A stretch of DNA of 64,000 nt from Cenococcum geophilum 1.58 (GCA_001692895.1 KV748212.1:620001-684000); one strand, 5' to 3'; numbered from the stretch's first letter, positions 21,114 through 33,542 are shown. The notes: generated from the letters alone by a model not told the origin. Translations and numbers: made by a program.

Positions 21114-22620
21114 TGCATGTCTCTCTCATCATAGGCTATTCCACGCCTCTCAGATCGCATTGCATCTTCTGGACCACCTGTGTTTTCCGAGTCCCCGGAT
21201 TGAGAGCCCCTAATAATTACGGCTTCCTTGGCCTCGGTTTGAACCGCTGATATGGTGTGTGCTTTGTGTAGTAACAGCGCTAAATTCAGTTCCGGAGTTC
21301 TGGTGGGAGATATGGAAAAGGAACAGTTCCACTGGGACGGGACGAGCTGGCTTGAAAGGCAAGCCTAGATCCTTGAAAAATCTCCAGGATCAAGAACCAT
21401 CCTTCCCCACTACGGCTCGCATCCGTGCACGTGGCGTTTGGTCCCTTCCGCTGGTGTATTTCGTCCCACTGTTATCGATAAAAGTTGGCCAACAGAATCA
21501 ATAGGATCAAGGCTTCGTGATCATACGCGTACTTTTGATTCTAGTCTTCGCACAGTCCGCCTCTCGTAGGACAGCGGAAGGGATAGCCTAAAATAGGCCG
21601 CCCCATTTTGTCCTCAAAGGCTCAACAAAGTCTATATCATTGGAAGCACGTTTGCGACCCATATTGGCGGTAGATTTGTTAAATATAGCTATGTAGGGTT
21701 GCTTGGTAGACCCCCCATTAATGTTTTAGTGTTCGCACGGACTACCAACTTGTTGGACGCACCAGCGCATGGGATACTCGCTGTGGCTAGCTCAAAGGCG
21801 TATCGTGGAGCGTAGTCTTTTTACTAACTAGTTCTAAAATAGATATCTATAATATTTGCATATTTGGAATCAAAATTTGAAATTTTATAGCTAATTTTTC
21901 ATTCGCGCCGAACTCTACTAAAGTCATCCGGTGAACCCTAATATCTCACTAGCTGAGACATACGTGGAAGAAGACTTTGAAAAAGCATATAGAGGTCACG
22001 GGACAAAAACCATACACATTGCTGTACGTAACCGGTCGAGGCTGGTTACTAACATTGGTTTCGCGGAGTGATCATTTCCCTGTTCCAACAGGATCTTATC
22101 GGGCGAACAGCCAACTGAAACTGTTAAACTGCTGCAACATCCCAGGTCGTGACAATGGAAATAGTGATACTGCAGACTCCCGAAGCCCTCATGCCCTCGC
22201 TGAACAACTGTATGAGGAAGAGGAGAGTGCCGCATTCGAGAGGCCAAGCACGAGATAAAGGAGATCATGGCTTGCATAAAAAGTCTAAAATTTGGGTTGG
22301 TCTCAGTAAACAAACGTTGCCAAGGTGCATGTACACCGTTAGAGTCGTCATCTGCAAATGTGCGCCATACAAGAGGTAGAACAAAATCGGGTACACAGAT
22401 CTATGGTAGTGGAAGATTCAGCTTCAAAACAGATGGACAATATGTCGAGGAAGCAATGAGGCTTTCCGTGATTGCTCTGATCACTGCCTTTTTAGTCTTA
22501 GGAAAGCTTGCGTCATTAGAGGAAACAGGAGACGGGCCTACCGAGGAAGACAGGAAATAGGGATTACAGAAGTGCAACATGAATTGATCAAACTCCACGA
22601 CGCCTGTCATTTGTTAAAAC
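21114..22620. other. Region with unassigned short frames
   Basis: Frames at 21259-21504, 21977-22258 and 22267-22560 (all +) are too short and unlike any family I recognise. The last (97 codons) ends with a hydrophobic segment (LSVIALITAFLVLGKLA) and an acidic tail. Another stretch near 21620-21810 reads as a plausible peptide (THIGGRFVKYSYVGLLG) but has no start or stop context. Decayed genes are likely; no product is named. Confidence 0.35.
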
Positions 22621-23166
22621 CTTGTGCCGAATGAACATCCGATCCCGAGAAAGGCTGAAGCGTGATGCTTAGGTGTCTGCCGCTCCTTGGCCGGCCCGAC
22701 ACCCAACAATGACGTTGAATGGGGAACGCTAGCTCGCGGATGGCCTTCCCCGGTCTCGCGCTAGCATGACTCGGCAAAAACTCAATCCTTAGCTCTCGTA
22801 CCGGGACCCCAACCTTGGGCGCGGCTGTTTCCACAGCATGGGGCTGCCCACCCATGTAGACGAAGCTTACCCGACCTTCTGGTGACCCTAAATTGTTGCT
22901 TTGCCGTACAAACAACAGCACCACTCAGTCCAGCACAGTTCGACCTCATTTCCCTAGGTCCTCAGATCATCTCCCTCCATTGGCAGATCATCCGCTGCTC
23001 ACCCACAGTTGGCCGCAGCCCTGGAATGCTCCGTGGACCTTTGGGAGAGGCTGTCTTTTGCAAGCTTCCCACGTGCAACCCTCCCGGTTGAGTCGAAAGT
23101 ATCGACCTTCTGCGGCATTCCTGTTCCCATATTCTTTCTTGTAAAGATCGAGGCACAGTTACTGAA
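22621..23166. other. GC-richer upstream region of the G-alpha gene
   Basis: About 500 bp of clearly higher GC than its surroundings, with open frames on both strands that look compositional. It probably holds promoter and 5' leader of the G-alpha gene, or the remnant of another gene; nothing was recognised. Confidence 0.35.
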
Positions 23167-24501
23167 ATGAGACTTGGGCCACTATGTTTTGGAAGCCATC
23201 CAGACAGCTCCAGCTCGGCGAAGCATCAGGAGATTGAGAGCATCATCCGCGCGGACAAGAAGCGCGCAAAAAAGCAGGTGAAGATTTTGCTCCTAGGTAA
23301 CGGGAATGCTCTGAATGTTTCTTAGCTGAAGGCAGGAGAACTTACATATAGCTCCTGTAGGTGCTGGAGAAAGCGGAAAGTCCACCGTGATGAAACAGAT
23401 GCGCATCACGCATAGTGGTGGATTCTCAAAGACTGAACGGGAGCAATGGCGGCACATTATCTTTCACAATCTGATTGACGCCTTCCGGAACATCCTGGTT
23501 GTAATGCAGGAGCTTGAGATAGAATTCGAGGATGATACGAACATAGTATTTACTGATTTCCAGCTACCCTACCCCTCAGTTGCCTCAGAATGTAAAGACC
23601 AATGCTGATGTTGGTCTGTAGAGCTGCGCGCAAATCGTCGAAACTGACCCAAAAACTACCGTCGAGGATGAGATGTCTACAGAATACCTCCACGCTTTTT
23701 CTAGCCTTTGGGCGGATCGAGGGGTTCAGTTCTCTATTCTGAAAGGCAATAAATATGCTTTACATGACAACCTCAGCTAGTACATTGTTCCTTTCTCAAT
23801 TTTATCGATTATCAAGCTGATATGCCGTGAAGTTATTTCTCTATGGATATCAACCGTTTATTTACTAAAGACTATTTACCCACGAATCAGGACATTCTTG
23901 TTTCCCGGCTGCGGACCACGGGAACTACAGAAATCTCGTTTGAAGTGGGGGCCGTAACGTACAAAATGGTCGACGTTGGTGGCCAACGCTCCGAGCGGAG
24001 GAAGTGGATTCATGTCTTCGAAAACGTCCAGGTTTTATTATTTTTGGTAGCTATCAGCGGGTTCGACCAAGCACTTGTGGAGGACAGAGGTGGAGTAAGT
24101 GCATTCTCATTTACATATTTATGTGGTAGCAACTAATACGGAGTTCGCCCTAGAATCAAATGCAGGAAGCGATCATGCTTTTCAAGTCTATTGCAAATTC
24201 TTCATATTTCCGGAAGTCGGCCTTGATCCTGTTCCTCAATAAAATCGACATCTTTAATGAAAAGGTCTCCCTAGGGATGGGTCTTATCCAAAAGCACTTT
24301 CCGGATTACCGGGGCGAACCAAATGATGTAAAAGCCGGGAAAGACTTCTTTGCGAAGAAATTCAAGAATCTCGTTGATGACCGCGAAAAGCAACTTTACA
24401 TACATTACACCAATGCTACGGACACCGATCTTCTGGAGAAGACTATGGAATCCGTTAGACAAGTGATTATCAAAAGTTACCTGGAAGCCTATGGTCTTTG
24501 A
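23167..24501 (+). CDS. Heterotrimeric G-protein alpha subunit, divergent group II (GNA-2-like)
   Basis: A GTP-binding alpha subunit that transduces signals from seven-helix receptors. Exons 23167-23296, 23361-23545, 23622-23779, 23833-24094 and 24154-24501 give 360 residues, the normal length. All G boxes are present: GAGESGKST (44-52), the arginine finger in SRLRTTG (Arg183), DVGGQRSERRKW with catalytic Gln209, NKID (274-277) and TNAT (331-334). The stretches FSKTEREQWRHIIFHNL and NKYALHDNL point to the fungal group II class. Unusual points: it does not begin with Met-Gly, so no N-myristoylation signal is visible, though CFGS at residues 7-10 recalls the group II start and offers Cys7 for palmitoylation; the usual D in EDxDGNQM is replaced (EDRGGNQM); and the tail ends SYLEAYGL, unlike known receptor-contact tails. 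Intron 2 (76 bp) removes an apparent stop at 23619-23621. Confidence 0.92.
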
Positions 24502-24919
24502 AAATCTGAGATGTCCGTTTCAAGGAAACTACTCGAAGCCAGGAGACTTTGCGGCTTGAGCCATGAAATTGGATGTGGATTTCTTCATGTGGATTGGCTC
24601 TGCTGGAGGATGGATCACACGGCGACGGCGGAATTACTCCAAGAATATTTGTATTTCTGTAGGATATGGAGAGACGTGGACGCAAGTCGAGACGGGAAGT
24701 CGTGTGGGTTGAATCGAGGTGTCCGGAATCCGGGGAATGATGTAGGGCGTGTTCATAGAAGTGAATATCAATGTACTTGTGGGTTACTGGTGAAAGCATC
24801 GAGATATTCGCCAGGAAATAACACGCGCAATTAGCAACTTACTGCTCAATTAGTGCTTGAATTTCGAGTGATTAGTCTAACGAAAATTATGTTGTCTCGC
24901 CAAATTCATCTATTAACAA

Positions 24920-25270
24920 ATGCCCACGAGCAGAGCTCCACTTATCCACAGCACAATTAAAGTTACGGTTACTGACGTGCCCGCGGCGATTGACTTGCGC
25001 GATCGGGAGAGGTCCAGATTTGGTAGCTTAACCTCGTACGTCCTCCATTCCGGAAAACGATCAAATTCAATTCCCAATTACGTCATTGTTGCTCCCGTTC
25101 ACTCTTTGCTCGAAACTGAAGGGCAACGACTTCCCATCCAGGTCAGTGTCGGGAACCTTACTCAGGTCATACTACGGACTGGACTTGCTGAACCAATAAC
25201 ATTGTCGATTGAAAAATTCTGGGTGAACCGGAACATCCTTACTAGATGTCTTTTCGTGACATTTTGGTAG
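24920..25270 (+). CDS. Hypothetical protein, 116 codons
   Basis: The family was not recognised. The peptide (MPTSRAPLIHSTIKVTVTDV...) alternates hydrophobic and polar residues as in beta-rich folds and has ordinary codon use. No signal peptide, membrane helix or cysteine pattern is seen. It may be a real small protein, an exon of a larger gene, or chance. Nothing at the ends (TATA box or splice junctions) settles it. Confidence 0.2.
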   Translation: MPTSRAPLIHSTIKVTVTDVPAAIDLRDRERSRFGSLTSYVLHSGKRSNSIPNYVIVAPVHSLLETEGQRLPIQVSVGNLTQVILRTGLAEPITLSIEKFWVNRNILTRCLFVTFW

Positions 25271-25935
25271 GGTGAAGACCTTCTGCTCTAATGACCAAGA
25301 ATAAAACCCTAGAGCTTCTACTTCAAAAGCAAGGAGATCACCCCGGCCATATCTGCCGCCCTGAATGTAAGTATCTGACTTGCCCGTGGGAGATTCCAAG
25401 TCCAGGTAACGCATTTTTACGGTACAATTCACATCCGTATATATATCATCACGAAAATCCTAAAGTAAGGGCTGAAAAAGACGGTACCGGCAGTCTGAAA
25501 CGGATCCTCCATTTCCGGGAAAACGTAGAAATCACGAGGATTATTCATTTCACGGATATGAGGCGTGCTGTTGAAAGCTCCATCTGCGGAAGGTAGAACT
25601 CATACTTAGTATGATCAAGGACCTCTTTTGACAGAACGCGTGCGATTTGGAATCCGTTTGTGTCCATTGCGAACATGTAGATGCATGGTCTGTTTTTCCC
25701 TGAGAGGTTGCACAGCCCAAACACTGACGAAATGACGCCATTCTAAATATTTGGGCGGCAGAATCATTGCTCCATGTTCGAAAGTTGCTTCGTCAGCTCG
25801 TATCGTTATCATTGAGGTGCCAAAAAATTATCTCTCAAAAAGAACGCAGAGTTTGTGTCGGTTTTGAATTGGATTCGTGGCCGGCCCTTAGGAGAGTATT
25901 AGCACAACTTCCGATGGCATCATTGCATATCAACT

Positions 25936-26247
25936 AAAAGAGCTTCTCACATAGAAGAGCGTAGCTTAATCTGTTTCCTTTGGCAGTCTTCGGATGTGAA
26001 TCAAAGCTGACTGCAAGTATATCCACATTTGGATTAACTGAATAGAGGACGTTGTCTGTTGATTTGGCTTCAAAGCCGAGGCAGTCACCGCAGGGCCACT
26101 GAGAATTGGCCACCAACACCCCAAACATCCGGATTTTCCAAATTGTCCATAAAATTCGATCGACTTGAATTTGGTGATACTCGTGGATTGTGACAATGCA
26201 CCATATGATATCACAGCAGACACGAGAAGCCTTTCAAAGTGACGCAT
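25936..26247 (-). CDS. Possible small secreted protein, exon structure uncertain
   Basis: The minus-strand start MRHFERLLVSAVISYGALSQ has a basic N-terminus, a hydrophobic core and a plausible signal cleavage after ALSQ. The frame continues to about 25966 (93 codons). An overlapping frame to 25934 reads more protein-like in its 3' half (GFEAKSTDNVLYSVNPNVDI). A frameshift or small intron near 26120 might join the two, but no clean donor/acceptor pair was found. The family is unknown, and a small secreted protein is only a guess. Confidence 0.25.
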
Positions 26248-26685
26248 GATGTAAAAGACTGCATTGATTGCGTTGTGATCCTTAGATAAAGATTTTCTTT
26301 GGAGCGGAAGAATTTCAAAGTATGAGATTTCCGTTGTTTGGGTTTGAAGGTTGAGAGATGACGTGTTAATAAGGACATACTAGCCAACGAGGTCGAGGAA
26401 GGGAAGAGCTAAACATTTCTCAGGTAGTCATTGCCATACATCCACATTCGCCGCACACCTTGTATCCCCTAAGGTCCTAAACGTCAATATGTTTTAACCT
26501 GTGTATAAACTCTGGATAATTGCGATGAAATACCTCTAGTAAAATATAGGGGCCTCTATCTGTTCAAGGCGTCGAGTGTCTTAAACGCATGGCTACTAGG
26601 TAAGTCTATCTTATGGAAGAAAGCATGATCGGGGAAAAGCCCGGCCTGTCTCACCTACCGGTATTTCGAGAAGGCACGAAAGTGA

Positions 26686-28393
26686 CTACTCATGAGACCA
26701 CTTGCCGATGAATTCAGCCACTTTAGCTTCATCCGTGAGTAGCTCCTCAGACTCTACGTTAATGATACCGTCACCGATCTTTCTTATTGTAGCCTCAAGG
26801 CCACTCATGCGAAGCTCTAAGGGCTTGTTTGTGAAATTGATGTTCTTGTAAACTGTGTTGGAGAATAAAGCGGTAGAAACAGCCTGGGCCTCATTATCCG
26901 CTCTACCGATGGCCTCTGCGAAGCTATGGCATATCGATGATGCAGCCGCAGAACGGTGACCCTGTAGTCTTTCATCTCTCTTCATGGATGCGGCTGCCAA
27001 TGCCTCTCGCGTTCCTTCCGCGCTTTCCTGATTGGTCGACAAACCGGTGTTTCGTAGTACATCCTGGACCACTGCAGGAAGCTGCACCTTCTCCACTGGC
27101 CTTGCTTTGAGTGGAGGAGAATGTAGAGACTTTAGCGAAGTGCTGACTCTCTTCGCTGGCGCCGGTTGAGACTCGGGTTTTGAATCTATCAATTCTAATG
27201 AGACAATAGAATCGATCTCCATGAGAGCTTTCCGGAAGCCGTCAAGTTCCTGTACATGTGTACTGATAGCGTCGAGGCGATTCGTCATAAATTGTAGGGT
27301 TGAGAGCACCTAACCTTGTAAGCAATTTAAAACCAGAAATCAATAGGGTTGTTACATATATCAGCCAGGATCGCTGTGCTTCTTTTCGTTGGCCTTCTGA
27401 GAGTGTCTTTGTCCGAAGAAGTGGCTCGCGAAGCTCGTGCTCAATAACCATCTCAGCAACAGATGGGATCTCCGCGTATAGCGTCTCAAGCTCGCCTTGA
27501 AGCGCTTTTTTCTCCACAAGCAGCTCTTCATGGGAACCAGTGGGGAGGTCGGAGTCAACACAGCCTGATAGGTTCAATTGATAAGTAGAGTCCACTTTGG
27601 CTTTGGTCTCTGCAGAGCGGAATGACATGATCGCGCGACACCACTGATCAGAGGATTTTGCTTCGCCAACAATCTCGGGGTTAGTCCCAATATTTGCAGT
27701 AATTTGGGGCAGCGCTGCTAGCATTCGATCATCCGAGCTTAGTCGTTCAGTGGTAAATGCAACAAGTGAAGACACCTCAGACTTCGTGTCTTTTTGAGCA
27801 ACTGCCAGCTGTTCTGTAACAGAAGTCAACACTTCCTCCACCTGGCACATATCAGCGAGATTACCATGAAATGGAATCTTACACTTACAGCTATATCTAA
27901 CCGTCCCTTCTCTTGAACTTCGTGCCGACGACGATCATTTCGCATATGCTCGACGGAAATATTCGGCTTATTGAGGGTTTTTAAGGACACCAAGGCTTCT
28001 CTTTGTGTTTCAAGAACTTGAAACTGCTTCTCAATGGCAGCTGTGGAGCTTTGCAGAGCTGCGATGGCGGCAGAAATGTCGCTATCCTGGTGAGGACATC
28101 TTTCCAAGTCTTCAACCTCAATTCGATGAGTAATACTCCTCTTTGAAATCTTACAATACCTTTAATGGTGGTTAGTCAAACCACCTTTAATGCCCTCTAG
28201 TTGGGAAGGCCTACAGATCTAGCTCCTCTTTGCTTAAAAGAGTAAAGGGATCGAGGTATTCATCAATCCAGGCAATTGCATCCCCTTTTGTCTTTGGGCT
28301 TGAGAAGATGGGCAATACGTCATCTTTGGATATGGAAATCGCGTGTCCTTCGAGAGCAGCAAATAAATGGGCAATAGCAGGTTCTCCATGCAT
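26686..28393 (-). CDS. Coiled-coil protein, probable HAUS3/augmin-like subunit
   Basis: Four exons on the minus strand: 28215-28393, 27889-28159, 27356-27841 and 26686-27309, introns of 55, 47 and 46 bp, all in phase, giving 519 residues. The N-terminus MHGEPAIAHLFAALEGHAIS leads to SSPKTKGDAIAWIDEYLDPF and TLLSKEELDLY. The order of a small N-terminal helical head ending in W..EYL....LLS..EL and then long coiled coils resembles HAUS3, the augmin subunit that recruits gamma-tubulin to spindle microtubules. Coiled-coil segments cover about residues 80-310; a Pro-rich break (SKPESQPAPAKR) lies at about 355. The call rests on architecture and one motif, so 'conserved fungal coiled-coil protein' is the safe name. 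Its start lies 230 bp from a divergent thymidylate synthase pseudogene. Confidence 0.6.
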
Positions 28394-28626
28394 CTTCGAT
28401 ATTGTACTAGTTACTAGCAGAGAGCGGAAAATCGGTTGAGTGTTTCTGCAATTCGGGGCGTCCACAGAGACCAGAAGTGCGGTCGCGTCTCCCCGACACA
28501 CCAGAGTTCTCCTCTCTACGAGCACGCAGAACTCGCAATTCACCATGACTCTCCGCCATCCAGGTATCCTCCACACCGGAGAGCAAAATCCCTCCATGCA
28601 CAGGAAACCTAACAAATTCTCCAAAT

Positions 28627-29549
28627 ATGAATCAACACGAGGAATATCAGTATCTCAACTTCATTCGCGACATCCTCGAGAATGGAGAACACCAACCAGA
28701 TAGAACTGGCACGGGGACATACTCCATATTCGCGCCCCCGCTCCCTGCCACGACTATCTTCTGAGCCCTCAAAGTCCCCCACACCGGTATTACCCCTTCT
28801 GACAACGAAACGCGTTTTCGCGCCGTCATCGCAGAACTGCTCTAGTTCGTGGCTGAATCCACGTCTTCGAAACCTCTTTCTGAACAAGGAATCAAAATAT
28901 GGGACAACAATGGTGGTCGTAAGTTTCTGGACAGCGTGGGGTTGTCTCACCGTGAGGAAGGAGATCTTGGGTCTGTATAATGGCTTTCAATGGCGCCATT
29001 TTGGGCGGAACACAAAGATGCAAACACAGACTACACGGGGCAAGGCGTTGACCAAATTGCGGACGTCATCGGCAAGCTGAAGAATAAACCATACGATCGA
29101 CATTATCCTGAGTGCATAGAACCCCGCCGATTTGAAGAAGACAGCTCTTCCGTAATGCCACATGTTCGCTCAATTTTACGTCTCATTTCCACGAGCATCG
29201 TCTACAAAGTGGTAAGCTACGGGGCATGCTGCATTGCCTACTTTATCAGAGGTCCTGTGACATGGGACCGGAGTGTCCTTCAACATCGCCTTTTATGTTC
29301 TACTCACGCACATGTTGGCCCACGTGTGCAACCTCACCCCAGGGACATTCACACATACTATCGGAGATGCACACGTGTATATATACCATGTCGATGCATT
29401 GAAAGTCCAGCTTGAGCGAGAACCACGAGACCCCCCTGTCCTACATACAAAGGGAACGAGGGGGAAGCATTGATGGATGGCGTAGCGAAGACTTCATTGT
29501 GAAGGGATATGATCCGCATAAGACTATTACAATGAAGATGTCTGTATAA
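28627..29549 (+). pseudogene. Thymidylate synthase pseudogene
   Basis: Thymidylate synthase makes dTMP from dUMP with methylene-tetrahydrofolate. The N-terminal block [20 protein letters not shown], then [14 protein letters not shown], is clear from 28627. So are [107 protein letters not shown] and the terminal VKGYDPHKTITMKMSV before a TAA at 29547-29549. They lie in all three frames, separated by several indels. In-frame stops occur at the LLWFV motif (TAG) and two codons before the active-site Cys: the PPCH motif reads P-stop-C-H-M-F. The copy is full length but dead. No introns are evident. As the enzyme is essential, a working copy must exist elsewhere. Confidence 0.9.
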
Positions 29550-29910
29550 GGATACGTATGCCGGAGGTAGGAACGGGGTAATTTTGGATGAGATTTGGCG
29601 TAATTTTATTTAGGGATAACCATGCGTTCTACCGACCTTGTAGAATGTCATTCTTCAAAGGGCGTCTAAGAGGCATAAACGAGATAATGTTTGTATCATT
29701 GGGAAGTATTCAATTATCCAAATCTCTTATTGTTAAAATGTTTTGGATTGCCCAGATATACTGGAGATGAGTCAAAATTTCAATTCACTTTGTTGAACCT
29801 TCACCAAACACGCGTCACCCTAACAACAACGAATTCAACCTTCTGAATTCCGACTTTTTCTCAGCCGTCACATACTGTCAAGCATTTCCATTCGAGTACC
29901 ACAAGCCACC

Positions 29911-31677
29911 ATGGATTCAGATCGATATTTCAACACATAGGAGTTACAAAATAAGCACTGCCAAAGTCGTAGCATGGCTATCTGCCACTGCGCAAGAGTC
30001 CGAACCCGCTGAGCGTATTTTACCCGGCTCGCCCAAAGCAGTTGTCAGAGTCTCAAAGCCCGCAGTTCATAAACGCTCGCGGTTCAAGAAATCCGCCAAG
30101 CAGGGAGCCGTACAGAATCAACCATGACGGTTCCGGTTGACGGTCTTCCTCGAACGGCTAAACCTATTGTTGCCAGTAAGCCCAAAAGAGTCGTACTTGG
30201 AAGTCATCAATATCATCAAGGATGTCATCGACGGCCGAAAGCAATGCGCGACTTGGTTCATGGACCGGCATGAACAGCCTCTCACTCCACGCCAGAAGCA
30301 GAGCAATGAAGGACACAGGATATCATTGAAGTACTGAAAACAATCCTTCAAATACTAAGTCCAAGCTCAGCATCCCGCCCAGGCCGGGACAACACACCAG
30401 CCTCGTCCACGGATGCGTCGCGGGACAACAAACAAGGATGGGTTGAAGAGTAATTTGTTCGGGTATCTGGATCTAGAGGAACCTCTGCCTTTCGATAACG
30501 GAGCAGCGCCTTCAGCTGAACAAGCAAACAGCAAGAAGACTCTAGAGCTATGATTAGACGGTATTGCCGTGATCGAAGAGAGAGTGTTTGCCCTCTTCTA
30601 CTTCTTCAAAGATTACGAGTCCGTCCGGGACACTCTGAAAGAGGCTTGGGTTGGTTATAAACAAGGTCGGGTGAGCCTTCTTGCAGCTTCTCCGCGGCTC
30701 ATCTATACAACGCACTTCGACAACAAGGCAACGTTTCTACTCCCCGGCTGGACATGGAAAAGGTTATTTCTTCCCAGACTTTTGCTCGCATTTTCGTAGG
30801 CGAAGCACCCACCACAAATCTTGGCTTTTTGCACCACTGGCTTCTCATGACGGGACTCAATCCGAAAGCATTCGCGCGTGACGCCAGGTGCGACCATATG
30901 GAATTCGTCAACCGACCGAGGTGCTTCAAGAACCGACGAACTCTTGAAGATGGTTGTCCAATCCTGAGTTTGCTTTGTGCGCATTGGGATGTACCGATAC
31001 ACGAGATGACAATCACGCAGTACGATATCAGTGGTATCGTCAAGATTATCAACGATCTGAAGAACAGGCAGACCATACCTGAATACATGCCAGCTAAGTG
31101 ATGGGAGCAGAGACACAAGATGACTTCGACCCAGCTTCTTTCGGGGCTTCAGCATGTCATTGCGGCAGAATAGCGCCGTCTACTTCGATTACCTTAATGA
31201 ACCAGCTATGTATGCAACTGCTTTATAACGGATACTGCTTGACTGTAGAGCCACATCACAAGGTCGAATTAATGCAGGATGACGCTAGATTGGATGCTGT
31301 CGGGCTCGCTCCAATGCTCTTCGCTGCCCCTTATTTGGCTGTTGCGATCCAAAGGAACTATCCGGAAGCATTAGACACATTTATTCAAGCTCAAGGTCTA
31401 ATGAAAATGCGACTTGTAGGGGCCCACATAGAAAAATTCATCAGGCTTCAAGTTGGTATCCCAGACGAAGTCAAACCAGGTGCATCTCATGACGAGCTCT
31501 CCAATGACATGTATCAGAGATGAAAGTTATATCGCTAAAGAACTCAGCGCACCTATGCCAGTCGCTCTGAGTTCCTCGAAGCGTAAGCATCGGTCAGGTC
31601 CTCCCCAACCCTGCTCCCCAACGAAAAAGCGTGTTAACCTAGCTTCGCCTACCAAGCTCACTGTCGTAGGTGCCTAA
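29911..31677 (+). pseudogene. DUF6604-type fungal protein, pseudogene
   Basis: The start MDSDRYFNT is followed by a stop. In another frame the family-like opening reads YKISTAKVVAWLSATAQES and so on to about 30110. Further blocks are DGIAVIEERVFALFYFFKDY (about 30562-30660), SQTFARIFVGEAPTTNLGFL and DVPIHEMTITQYDISGIVKI (30754-31100), and a Lys/Ser/Pro-rich tail ending about 31675. The repeated frame changes (near 29940, 30120, 30430, 30720 and 31110) and internal stops show decay. The function of the family is unknown. The start is an inference from the family; the 3' limit is approximate. Confidence 0.55.
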
Positions 31678-32335
31678 GGCTGGAGATGAAGTGGAGATCG
31701 GCGAAGTTATGCCATTTTCTCATTCAGTGGAGTTGGTCGATTTTATTTGCGGTGGAGAACTCGTGTAGCTTTTTGGTCTTGCTTGGTGGCACTACATGAT
31801 TTCCTGTTACCCAAGGTATGTACTAGCTTCAGGAGAGCACACGAGCAGACATGTACCCCTTGTAAATGATATGCCTGTAGATGCATGTCACTTGGCTTTA
31901 TCGCTGAGGCCATCTTATGGTGAAGATCAATGATGGATACAGCTTTCCTTACGAAATCGTGTAACATTAACCTGCTTACTACTCACCTTAGTCACACTAG
32001 CACAAATACATGATTGAGAACTATGCTAGAATAGAGGTTCATTTTGAATATAAAACGCCAAAAATAACTTCCGGGTATAAACCGCTAAAATGAATGTACA
32101 CGAAGCCAACGAACTGTGCGCCGAAAGATGCTTTGCAAACAACAATGAGCCAAAACGGCAATCTTCTAGCCGAGCACCTTCAATGAAACCCAAGAAACAG
32201 GTTGAGAAATGCGAACCTTCCCTGAACCTTTGAATGCGAAGACATTATGACACGAAAGATGCTATACATTTATGCACTGATGATCAAGCATTGACAAAGG
32301 CAGGAAACATACTTCCAATTTGCGAAAGCAACCCT
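31678..32335. other. Intergenic, nothing recognised
   Basis: 3' flank of two converging units; AT-rich with short frames only. Confidence 0.4.
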
Positions 32336-33542
32336 TTACCAATCATAAGCCCAGCCAGAGTTCTGCTCCAGGAACTCAGTGCAGGCCTCTCTCAACGCTA
32401 TGTTCGGTCGGAGATCTTCTATTCTTAGAAGCTCACGAGTGAGAGGATCTGTCGGGCTTCGTTTTAGATGCTCGATCAAAGTCGCTCGCTCATAAGAATG
32501 GCCATGCTTCGTGACAACAGCTAAAACGAATCAGTATATTAATAAAGAATAACTGTGTCTCGCCCATAGAAAGCCAATGCTCTAAATTGGTCCCACTAAC
32601 CCATGATCTCAGTTCAAGTGAGGAGACAGACTTACGGTCATGCATAATCTCAAATGTAATGGGATCAATAAGGTAATCTGGAACCTCTCTCTTGGCCATG
32701 TGTTTCGGGTCGCTCACTGCGAATGCCGTCCTCAGATCCGTAACCTTCCCTGTATACGTCTCATTCATGCTTTCACGCTCTTCCTCGGCCTCTACAGTGC
32801 CTATTTCCCCATTGGCCACCATCTCATCGATATCAAAGAGCTCTTTCTTCTTCGACTCCTCCAACTTCTCCTCTAGCTCTCCGAGTAATTCCCCTCGCCG
32901 TCGTATCCGATCCCTTTCCCGGCCTTCCCATTTTGTCTTCTTACACTTCAAAACAAGTGCGGATATGGTCGCGGCATTGGAAGTTTGAGCGGTGGAGTTA
33001 ACGCATAGATCGTACGCCATGAGTGCGGAAGAGAGGGCTTCATTAGGGTGATTAATAGCGAGTTGCGCCTGCGCTGCCCAAACGATTAGTCTCGTTCGGA
33101 AAGGCTCGACAGTTTCACTCTGCATGTAGATTTGTAGTGCTGCTAAGCGGTGGAGGTTTCGGGCGAAGTTATTCCAGTACCATGGCTCACCAATTACGCG
33201 TTGAACCAATTTGAAGTTTTATACTCAGCACCGCAGTCTTGCAACACTCAAAGATAGGTATGGCTGTTGCAAGCGCTTGAAAGTCTACAATGACTTACCC
33301 AGGTAGAAAAACGCCTTCATATTTTCTTTCATGAGCTCAACACTTCGGATGCAATCGTCAATGACATCCTGCCACCGTTCAAGCTTCAAGCGGGCATTGG
33401 CGCGATTTGTGTAAAGCAGTGGGTTCTTGCTGTTTTTCTGAATGGCCTGCGAATAGCATGCCTCGGCGGAAGCATATTCGCCCTTGTGGAAGTGGGTGTT
33501 GCCGCGTTCTTTGAGCTGCTCGGCGGCATGCTCGTTGGCCAT
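32336..33542 (-). CDS. CHIP/STUB1-like E3 ubiquitin ligase (TPR + U-box)
   Basis: A co-chaperone ubiquitin ligase: the TPR part binds the EEVD tails of Hsp70/Hsp90 and the U-box recruits an E2 enzyme, so clients are sent for degradation. Exons 33299-33542, 32636-33073 and 32336-32520 give 288 residues, close to the family size. It starts MANEHAAEQLKERGNTHFHK. TPR helices run to about residue 115 (NPLLYTNRANARLKLERW, INHPNEALSSALMAYDLC), then a charged coiled coil (about 120-165). The U-box at about 211-288 reads VPDYLIDPITFEIMHDPVV then TKHGHSYERATLIEHL and ends EQNSGWAYDW. Intron 1 is 225 bp, long for this genome; direct joining restores the usual TPR text, so no extra exon is proposed. The frame is open upstream to 33776, but that Arg-rich part is probably leader. 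A mitochondrially targeted longer form cannot be excluded. Confidence 0.93.

Larger units (their letters stand above)
24502..26685. other. Interval with weak candidate ORFs
   Basis: No recognised gene in 2.2 kb. Two weak candidates are listed separately (24920-25270, + and 25936-26247, -). Other frames are short and overlapping. Confidence 0.35.

Noticed and set aside
23546..23621. Apparent in-frame TAG suggesting the G-alpha gene is a pseudogene
   Set aside because: A 76-bp GT..AG intron in phase 0 removes it and gives a 360-residue protein with uninterrupted family text.
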